The notes under the pieces are model-generated. The model was not told where the DNA came from. It did no database searches and worked only from the letters and a program-made list of their open reading frames with translations. Shown in pieces: positions 7,247 through 12,059 of a DNA stretch of 12,059 bases. A program made the translations under genes and the position numbers. The DNA is taken from assembly GCA_946002045.1 (NCBI GenBank), contig CAMFYM010000042.1:1-12059 (forward strand), given 5' to 3'. Origin of the DNA: an uncultured Clostridia bacterium. Its GTDB lineage: Bacteria; Bacillota; Clostridia; Oscillospirales; Acutalibacteraceae. Each line of letters starts with the position of its first letter. Positions within the stretch are counted from its first letter, which is position 1.

Positions 7247-7918
7247 ATGGAATTTGTTTATGTAATTGTGCTTTCACTTGGTTCAATACTTGTACTTTTT
7301 GTGCTGACAAAAATTATGGGATACAGACAAATCAGCGAGATGAGTTTTTTTGACTATATTATCGGAATTTCGATAGGCTCTATCGCAGCAGAAATGGCAA
7401 CAAATGTTGATTTAGAGTGGTGGAAGGGTGTATTGGCAATGACTATCTACGGTGGCGCTGGCTTTTTACTGTCCCTTGTTACACAAAAAAGTATTCGTGC
7501 AAGGAAGTTTATTTCGGGTCAGCCTATTGTTTTGATGGAAAATGGAAAAATTATCAAAAAAAACTTAAACAAGGCAAGATTGGAAATTAACGATTTGCTG
7601 ACCAGTGCCAGAGGGAACGGATATTTTAATTTGGCAGATATTGATTTTGCAATAATGGAAACCACAGGCAAAATCAGCTTTGCCCCTGTGTCAGGCAAAA
7701 GACAGCTAAACCCACAGGATTTTAATTTTACACCTCAAAGGGAGGGTCTGTATATAAATGTAATAGTTGACGGAAAAATTATGGAGGAGGATTTGAAAAA
7801 ATCCGGTATAACTCTTAATGAGCTGAAAAGGAAGTTAAAATCACAGGGCAAAAAACCCCAGGACATCATACTTGCAACAGTTGACATAAATAAATCCTTG
7901 ACAATTTTTGAAAAGTAG
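7247..7918 (+). CDS. YetF-like DUF421 membrane protein
   Basis: The 223 residues fit the DUF421 family (Bacillus YetF, YdfR, YrbG) in length and layout. There are three N-terminal helices (about 3-22, 35-51, 58-79), with the family sequence MGYRQISEMSFFDYIIGISI between the first two. A cytoplasmic domain begins SGQPIVLMENGKI (90-102) and contains INDLLTSARGNGYFNLADID and the METTGKISF stretch. Known: Bacillus YetF-type proteins have been linked to spore and membrane functions, but the biochemical role is not settled. The ATG has a weak GGTG ribosome binding site. No terminator follows; instead the promoter of the metal resistance unit lies in its last codons, so some read-through into that unit is likely. 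Confidence 0.9.
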   Translation: MEFVYVIVLSLGSILVLFVLTKIMGYRQISEMSFFDYIIGISIGSIAAEMATNVDLEWWKGVLAMTIYGGAGFLLSLVTQKSIRARKFISGQPIVLMENGKIIKKNLNKARLEINDLLTSARGNGYFNLADIDFAIMETTGKISFAPVSGKRQLNPQDFNFTPQREGLYINVIVDGKIMEEDLKKSGITLNELKRKLKSQGKKPQDIILATVDINKSLTIFEK

Positions 7919-7926
7919 TGTATCAT
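7898..7926 (+). promoter_or_regulatory. Consensus sigma-A promoter of the metal efflux operon
   Basis: TTGACA (7898-7903), a 17-bp spacer and TATCAT (7921-7926) make a near-consensus promoter. The -35 box and most of the spacer lie inside the end of the yetF-like gene. Transcription should begin near 7933, inside the operator, which is the arrangement expected for a repressed, metal-induced promoter. Confidence 0.82.
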
Positions 7927-7927
7927 A

Positions 7928-7953
7928 CTCATATGAACAATTATTCATATGAG
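7928..7953. promoter_or_regulatory. ArsR/SmtB-type 12-2-12 operator
   Basis: Perfect 10-bp arms, CTCATATGAA (7928-7937) and TTCATATGAG (7944-7953), flank CAATTA. Written as two 12-mers around a central AT, 11 of 12 positions agree. The core TGAACA-AT-TATTCA matches the known operators of zinc sensors such as SmtB, ZiaR and CzrA. It covers the expected start of transcription and runs into the GAGG ribosome binding site (7951-7954) of the repressor gene, so bound repressor would block initiation. Confidence 0.88.
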
Positions 7954-7961
7954 GTAAATAT

Positions 7962-8261
7962 ATGGACAGTAGTATAATTTACAACGACGAGCTTGTTTAT
8001 GATGTTGCAGATTTATTCAAGGTTTTCTCCGACTCAACAAGAGTCAGGATACTTGCAGCACTGTTTGACGGCGAAATGTGTGTGGGTGATATTGCACAAA
8101 AGCTTGATATGAGTCAAACTGCAATTTCACATCAGCTTCGTGTGTTAAAGCAAAATCATTTGATTAAGTACAGGCGTCAGGGCAAAAGCATAATTTATTG
8201 CCTTGCCGACGACCATGTTAAAACTATTATTGACAACGCATTAGTTCATTTGGAGGAATAG
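7962..8261 (+). CDS. ArsR/SmtB-family metal-sensing repressor (zinc type, alpha5 site)
   Basis: The 99 residues form a winged helix-turn-helix dimer typical of the family. The recognition region is MSQTAISHQLRVLKQNHLI (50-68), followed by the wing YRRQGKSIIYCL. The C-terminal alpha5 sensor is complete: D83, H85, H96 and E99 keep the exact spacing (2, 11, 3) of the SmtB zinc ligands D104, H106, H117 and E120. The alpha3 region reads EMCVGD, as in SmtB (ELCVGD), with one Cys only. The CxC of arsenic or cadmium/lead sensors is missing. Expected ligands are therefore Zn(II), possibly Co(II). It should bind the palindrome 9 nt upstream and release it on metal binding. GAGG precedes the ATG by 7 nt. 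The efflux ATPase gene follows after 2 nt. Confidence 0.95.
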   Translation: MDSSIIYNDELVYDVADLFKVFSDSTRVRILAALFDGEMCVGDIAQKLDMSQTAISHQLRVLKQNHLIKYRRQGKSIIYCLADDHVKTIIDNALVHLEE

Positions 8262-8263
8262 GT

Positions 8264-10258
8264 ATGGAAGAAAAGCATCAGCATTGTGATTGCTGTGAGG
8301 AGCATTCACATAATCATTCAAAGCACAACGACTGTGGGTGTGGCTGCGGTCACGACCACCATCACCAAGAATTAGATAAAAAGGATTTTGCCTTTAAGAT
8401 GATATTCGGTGGAATACTCTTTGTTGCAGGCTACATAATGAGCGAGCTTACAGAAAAGGGCTTGGCAAGCATACCCGATTTTGTATTTTTAATTTGCTTT
8501 GGTATTGCATATCTGCTTGTAGGCTTTAATATTATCAAAGAGGCAGTAGAGGGCATTATTCACGGAGATATTTTTAACGAGAACTTTTTAATGACAATAG
8601 CGTCAATAGGCGCCTTTGCAGTAGGTGAATATTCTGAGGGATGTGCCGTTGTGTTCCTGTTTACAATCGGCGAGTTTTTGCAGAGCCTTGCTGTTTCACG
8701 CAGCAGAAAGTCAATTCGCAATATGCTGGAGATGAAGCCACAGCTCATTACTGTTGTTCGTGAAGATAAGGAGTTTGAGGTGTCACCGGAGGATGTTAAA
8801 ATCGGCGACATTATGATTGTTAAGCCCGGCGAAAAAATCCACATTGACTCTGTGATAACAGAAGGCTGTGTTCAGCTTGATATGAAGGCACTGACCGGTG
8901 AGTCAATACCCGTGTCAAGGACAGTAGGTGAAGAGGTGCTGGCAGGCTCAGTTAATGTGGACGGCGCTATTAAAATCAAAGCGACAAAGGAATACAAGGA
9001 CTCAACCGTTTCAAGAATACTTGATATGATTGAGGACGCTGAGGATAAAAAGAGTAATGCTGAGCAATTTATCAGGAGATTTGCAAGAATTTATACTCCT
9101 ATTGTTTGCTTGGTAGCATTGGGAATTATTCTTATCCCACCTATTTTCCTTAACGGTGAGTGGAAGGAGTGGATATACCGTGGACTTTCTGCCCTTGTTG
9201 TGTCCTGCCCCTGTGCACTTGTAATTTCAATCCCGTTGAGCTTTTTCGGTGGTATTGGTGCCTGCTCAAAGGAGGGCATACTTGTTAAGGGAGGCAATTA
9301 CCTTGAGATGCTTGCCAAGGCAGATACAGGTGTTTTTGACAAAACAGGAACTATTACCAGTGGCAAGTTTGAGTATGTAAGCTGCGAGTGCTACCACTGT
9401 CATTGCAGCGACAATAATCATAGAGAATTGCTGAAGATTATTGCTGCCTGTGAGCGTTATTCAACACATCCCTTGGCAAAATCAATCAGCCTTGCCTTCG
9501 GCCATTACGCAGACGATTGTGTTGTGGAAAATGCAAGAAATTATCCGGGATTGGGTGTTTCTGCCGTAGTTGACGGTGTTAAGTATTATGTGGGCAACGA
9601 AAAGCTTATGCAGGATATTGGCGTAGATTTTACCGAAACAAAATGTATCGGTACGGCAGTATATTGTGCTACTGAAAAAGAATTTAAGGGCGACATTGTT
9701 TTTGCAGATATTATTAAGCAGGACAGCAAGGACGCCATTGCAAATCTTCATAAAATGGGTATAGAGAATACGGTTATGCTTACAGGTGACAAGGAGCCTA
9801 TCGCAAAGGATATTGCTCAAAAAGCAGGAATTGATACTGTTTACGCAAGACTTATGCCGGAGCAAAAGGTAGAAAAGGTTAAGGAGCTTCAGCAGCAGGG
9901 CAAGGTTGTCCTTTATACAGGCGACGGAATAAATGATGCACCTGTTCTTGCGCAGGCAGACTTAGGTATTGCTATGGGTGGTGTTGGCTCCGATGTAGCT
10001 ATTGAAGCGTCCGATATGGTAATTATGGGTGATAATCTGTCAAAAATCCCACTTGGCAGGAGAATTGCGAAAAAGACAATCGGCATTGTTTACCAAAATA
10101 TAATCTTTTCATTGCTGGTTAAGGTGCTGATAATTATTGGCTGTGCCGTGGGCATATTTGACGAAAATGCAATGTGGCTTGCCGTGTTCGGTGATGTGGG
10201 TGTTTGCCTAATCGCCATTGCAAATTCAATGCGTACAATGATTGTAAAAAGAAAATAA
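8264..10258 (+). CDS. cadA: P1B-2-type Zn/Cd/Pb efflux ATPase
   Basis: 664 residues, a heavy-metal pump of the ZntA/CadA group (the symbol is family-level). Visible: actuator TGES (211-214), the transmembrane metal site C315-P-C317, phosphorylated D359 in DKTGT, the S-x-HP motif (H402-P403), TGD (507-509) and the hinge GDGINDAP (553-560). The P1B-2 signature is N612-x7-K620 with D644-V-G646. No ferredoxin-like HMA domain is present. The first 34 residues instead carry 10 His and 6 Cys, a flexible metal-binding tail. A second Cys/His cluster (C374, C376, H379, C380, H381, C382, H386) sits at the start of the nucleotide-binding domain, which is unusual. GGAGG lies within the end of the repressor gene and the ATG follows its stop by 2 nt, so the two are translated together. 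Confidence 0.96.
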   Translation: MEEKHQHCDCCEEHSHNHSKHNDCGCGCGHDHHHQELDKKDFAFKMIFGGILFVAGYIMSELTEKGLASIPDFVFLICFGIAYLLVGFNIIKEAVEGIIHGDIFNENFLMTIASIGAFAVGEYSEGCAVVFLFTIGEFLQSLAVSRSRKSIRNMLEMKPQLITVVREDKEFEVSPEDVKIGDIMIVKPGEKIHIDSVITEGCVQLDMKALTGESIPVSRTVGEEVLAGSVNVDGAIKIKATKEYKDSTVSRILDMIEDAEDKKSNAEQFIRRFARIYTPIVCLVALGIILIPPIFLNGEWKEWIYRGLSALVVSCPCALVISIPLSFFGGIGACSKEGILVKGGNYLEMLAKADTGVFDKTGTITSGKFEYVSCECYHCHCSDNNHRELLKIIAACERYSTHPLAKSISLAFGHYADDCVVENARNYPGLGVSAVVDGVKYYVGNEKLMQDIGVDFTETKCIGTAVYCATEKEFKGDIVFADIIKQDSKDAIANLHKMGIENTVMLTGDKEPIAKDIAQKAGIDTVYARLMPEQKVEKVKELQQQGKVVLYTGDGINDAPVLAQADLGIAMGGVGSDVAIEASDMVIMGDNLSKIPLGRRIAKKTIGIVYQNIIFSLLVKVLIIIGCAVGIFDENAMWLAVFGDVGVCLIAIANSMRTMIVKRK

Positions 10259-10263
10259 TACAC

Positions 10264-10304
10264 AAAAAGGCACATTGAACCATTATGGTTCAATGTGCTT
10301 TTTT
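10264..10304. terminator. Bidirectional terminator between the ATPase gene and hpf
   Basis: A 13-bp perfect stem (GCACATTGAACCA at 10270-10282 with its complement at 10286-10298, loop TTA) has five A before it and six T after it. It can end transcripts from both converging genes, whose stops are only 54 nt apart. Confidence 0.93.
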
Positions 10305-10312
10305 AATAAGTG

Positions 10313-10861
10313 TTATTCGCAAATCAAAAGACCATAGCCCTTGTTTCTGCTGTAAACAATTTTTGTTTCGCCGTCAAGACCAAGGTAAACGAAGAAGCTG
10401 TGACCCAGCATTTCCATTTGAACGATTGCCTCGTCGTCTGTCATCATTTGGGGAGAAATTGTTTTTCTCCTTTTTATTTCGATAGAAGCCTCATCAAATT
10501 GGTCAAAGTCCTCCATTTTTACCTCGTCATCAAGAGGAGCAAAGGCTTCGGCAATCTCGTCGATTCCACCCTTTCTCTTTTTGTCAATAAGGTGAGTTTT
10601 CAGCTTTCTGACCTTTCTTTTAAGGTCGTCAACTGCCATATCAATTACAGGCTCAATTCTGTCTGCCTGTGCCTCACCACGAATAAAGGAGCCGATGTTA
10701 ATTACCGTAATATCGCATTTATATCCGTCCTTCAATTTTGAAAGAGTTACATCAAACGATGCTGTTTTGGGAAGCATTTTTTCAATTCTCTGCAATTCCT
10801 TGTCAATGCCGTCCTTTGTTCCTTGCTTTAATTCAAAGCCTCGTGCCGTAATGTTAATCAT
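10313..10861 (-). CDS. hpf: Ribosome hibernation promoting factor, long form
   Basis: The 182 residues have the long-HPF layout. The N-terminal RaiA-like ribosome-binding domain (about 1-95, opening MINITARGFELKQG) is followed by an acidic linker (about 100-125) and a C-terminal dimerisation domain (126-182). That last domain has the family motifs KTISPQMMTDDEAIVQMEMLGHSFFVYL and a VYSRNKGYGLL end. The long form joins two 70S ribosomes into inactive 100S dimers in resting or starved cells. It stands alone: its promoter -10 is at 10909-10914 and the shared terminator is downstream. AAGG at 10870-10873 gives 8-nt spacing to the ATG. Confidence 0.96.
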   Translation of the reverse strand: MINITARGFELKQGTKDGIDKELQRIEKMLPKTASFDVTLSKLKDGYKCDITVINIGSFIRGEAQADRIEPVIDMAVDDLKRKVRKLKTHLIDKKRKGGIDEIAEAFAPLDDEVKMEDFDQFDEASIEIKRRKTISPQMMTDDEAIVQMEMLGHSFFVYLGLDGETKIVYSRNKGYGLLICE

Positions 10862-10908
10862 AGTGTTAACCTTACCTTTCTATGATAATCAGGTTTCCCT
10901 GTAACTTA

Positions 10909-10914
10909 ATTATA
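10909..10914 (-). promoter_or_regulatory. -10 box of hpf
   Basis: A TATAAT hexamer on the minus strand, 47 nt before the hpf ATG. The -35 region is AT-rich without a clear hexamer, and no typical sigma-H or sigma-B pattern was recognised. Confidence 0.5.
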
Positions 10915-10940
10915 CACCCTTTTAAAAATAATAAACAGTA

Positions 10941-10969
10941 TTTACTTTTTCGGTGAACTTTGGTATAAT
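10941..10969 (+). promoter_or_regulatory. Plus-strand promoter with no gene behind it
   Basis: TTTACT (10941-10946), exactly 17 bp, then TGG-TATAAT (TATAAT at 10964-10969). With the extended -10 this is among the best promoter matches in the window, yet it points into a hairpin terminator and then into the antisense strand of the response regulator gene. Confidence 0.6.
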
Positions 10970-10975
10970 ATTACA

Positions 10976-11031
10976 GTCACAAAAATATTAAAGCGATAGG
11001 GGCATAACGGAATGCCTGCTATCGCTTTTTT
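10976..11031 (+). ncRNA. Candidate very short orphan transcript
   Basis: This spans the expected start of the plus-strand promoter to the end of the terminator U-run, about 56 nt. The product would be an 11-16 nt single-stranded leader followed by a hairpin of two stacked stems. No frame with a ribosome binding site fits. It could be a small RNA, a decoy that insulates the two flanking minus-strand genes, or a chance promoter in front of the response regulator terminator. Confidence 0.33.
10990..11031. terminator. Terminator hairpin after the response regulator gene
   Basis: AGCGATAG (10992-10999) pairs with CTATCGCT (11019-11026), and an inner stem GGCAT/ATGCC (11001-11005, 11012-11016) closes the loop AACGGA. 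The count and order of T favour the plus strand (six T). On the minus strand the tail is TTTAATATTTTT, still adequate, and the response regulator stop is only 6 nt away, so it probably works both ways. Confidence 0.82.
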
Positions 11032-11036
11032 GTTTG

Positions 11037-11723
11037 CTATTTGAACCTGTATCCTCTGCCCCAAACGGTCTTAACATAATCTGCATTGCTGCTTGCCTCA
11101 CGGAGCTTTTCTCTCAAACGGTTAATGTGCACCGTCAGCGTGGAGGTGTCACCTAATGATTCATAGCCCCACACCTTTTCAAACAGCTCCTCCTTGCCGA
11201 ATATTATGTCAGGGTTAGAGGCAAGAATGAACAGCACATCAAATTCCTTTTTTGTAAGTGTAACATTTTTACCGTCAAGCTTAACCTCGCCGGAGTCGTT
11301 GTTAAGCCACAAATCGTCAATCTGCAATATTCCGTCGTTTTTTTGCAATGGGTTAGTCAGCCTACGGTATCTGCTGATGTGTGCCTTAACCCTTGCCACC
11401 AGCTCACCGGGGGAAAAGGGCTTAACAATATAATCGTCTGCACCAAAGCCAAGTCCGTTGATTTTGTCCAAATCCTCTTTTTTTGCACTGACAAGAATAA
11501 TGGGAATATCCTTTTTTTCTCTTATTGCCCTGCAAACCTGAAAGCCGTCTGCCTTTGGCAGCATAATATCAAGTAGAATTAGGTCGTATTCGCCGTTTAA
11601 TGCCTTTTCCAATCCCACCTCACCGTCACAGGCAAAGTCGGTTTCATAATCGGCAGCAACAAGATAGTCGCTTTCAAGCTGGCGTATATTTTCGTCATCC
11701 TCAATAATTAAAATTCTGTTCAA
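11037..11723 (-). CDS. OmpR/PhoB-family response regulator
   Basis: 228 residues with a receiver domain (1-120: acidic D9-D10, phosphorylated D52 in LLDIMLP, switch S79, K101 in VKPFSPGEL) and a winged-helix DNA-binding domain (about 131-228: VTLTKKEFDVLFILA, VHINRLREKL, VWGRGYRF). All active-site residues are present. The start is TTG: the codon just before it is the in-frame TGA of the histidine kinase gene, and GGAGG stands 8 nt upstream (11732-11736), so no longer start exists. The next in-frame Met lies far inside the receiver fold. It acts on promoters chosen by the partner kinase signal, which cannot be inferred here. Confidence 0.95.
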   Translation of the reverse strand: MNRILIIEDDENIRQLESDYLVAADYETDFACDGEVGLEKALNGEYDLILLDIMLPKADGFQVCRAIREKKDIPIILVSAKKEDLDKINGLGFGADDYIVKPFSPGELVARVKAHISRYRRLTNPLQKNDGILQIDDLWLNNDSGEVKLDGKNVTLTKKEFDVLFILASNPDIIFGKEELFEKVWGYESLGDTSTLTVHINRLREKLREASSNADYVKTVWGRGYRFK

Positions 11724-12059
11724 TCAGTTAGCCTCCTTTTTAGGCAGAGATATGAATATTGACAAGCCGTTACCCTCACTGCTTCTTGCCCAAATAGAGC
11801 CTTGGTGAAGCTCAACAATTTGCTTGCACACGGCAAGACCCAGTCCGGAGCCTTGTGAAACTCTTGTTCTGGCAGGGTCGGCACGGTACATTGTGTCAAA
11901 TATTTTCGGCAGACTTTCCTTATCTACACCGATTCCGTTGTCGGATATTTCGATAATAACAGTATGCTCGTATTCGTCGATTGTAATTGTAACCTTGCCC
12001 TTGACATCATCTCTTGCATACTTAATGCTGTTTGAAATAATATTGCTGATAACTCGTGA
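11724..12059 (-). CDS. Sensor histidine kinase, C-terminal ATPase part (cut by window edge)
   Basis: The frame is open from the right edge and ends in TGA immediately before the response regulator start. The visible 111 residues are a complete-looking HATPase_c domain: N box VISNIISNSIKYA, G1 box DNGIGV, F box IFDTMYRAD, G2 box GSGLGLAV, and an ending ISLPKKEAN. The sensor, membrane and His-phosphorylation parts lie outside. The kinase comes before its regulator in the operon, the less common order for the OmpR class, and the two share tight translational coupling through the GGAGG in the kinase 3' end. Confidence 0.93.
   Translation of the reverse strand, partial: SRVISNIISNSIKYARDDVKGKVTITIDEYEHTVIIEISDNGIGVDKESLPKIFDTMYRADPARTRVSQGSGLGLAVCKQIVELHQGSIWARSSEGNGLSIFISLPKKEAN

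Noticed and set aside
7962..8261. Arsenic or cadmium/lead sensor (ArsR/CadC) identity
   Set aside because: The alpha3 motif has one Cys (EMCVGD) rather than CxC, while all four alpha5 zinc ligands are present.
9482..9865. Minus-strand open frame of 127 codons
   Set aside because: It lies entirely opposite the efflux ATPase nucleotide-binding domain; the composition is that of a shadow frame.
10310..10741. Plus-strand open frame of 143 codons
   Set aside because: It is antisense to hpf, whose product is a clear family member, and its translation shows no recognisable domain or ribosome binding site.
1..12059. tRNA, rRNA, CRISPR array or known riboswitch
   Set aside because: No CCA-ended cloverleaf, regular repeat-spacer series or familiar aptamer core was recognised on either strand by eye; an Infernal/Rfam scan would settle this.

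Overview
The window looks like chromosomal DNA from a low-to-moderate GC Gram-positive anaerobe, most likely a Clostridia member near the Ruminococcaceae/Oscillospirales. The grounds are a long-form HPF, a PASTA-domain kinase-like protein with a zinc ribbon, a DUF421/YetF protein, strong GGAGG-type ribosome binding sites, TATAAT promoters and a DNA polymerase I without 3'-5' proofreading motifs. The placement is by family resemblance only; no rRNA or other marker is present.

Left part (1-4392, + strand): the 3' part of a membrane-anchored zinc-ribbon/pseudokinase/PASTA protein, a textbook terminator, then polA with its own extended -10 promoter.

Middle (4393-5057): a gene-poor stretch and the oddest part of the window. 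It holds a 17-bp perfect tandem duplication that doubles a ribosome binding site, a 59-codon gene for a small one-helix membrane protein, and a 273-bp element. That element has about 23-bp imperfect terminal inverted repeats, TA dinucleotides on both sides and two long internal hairpins. It looks like a non-autonomous (MITE-like) insertion that supplies the last two codons and the stop of the small gene.

5013-7246 (- strand): a two-gene operon of a membrane-anchored calcineurin-type phosphoesterase and a six-helix membrane protein, 2 nt apart, closed by a terminator.

7247-10304 (+ strand): a YetF-like membrane protein, then a zinc-type metal resistance unit. A consensus promoter lies in the 3' end of yetF, a 26-bp 12-2-12 palindromic operator covers the expected transcription start, and behind them are an ArsR/SmtB repressor with a complete alpha5 zinc site and a P1B-2 efflux ATPase with a His/Cys-rich N-terminal tail. 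Metal binding should release the repressor and switch on the pump; the operator sits so that the repressor controls its own synthesis too.

10264-12059 (mostly - strand): a terminator shared by converging genes, the ribosome hibernation factor hpf, a possible very short orphan transcript (promoter plus terminator about 60 nt apart), and a two-component pair in histidine kinase to response regulator order. The regulator starts at TTG directly after the kinase stop codon; the kinase runs off the right edge.
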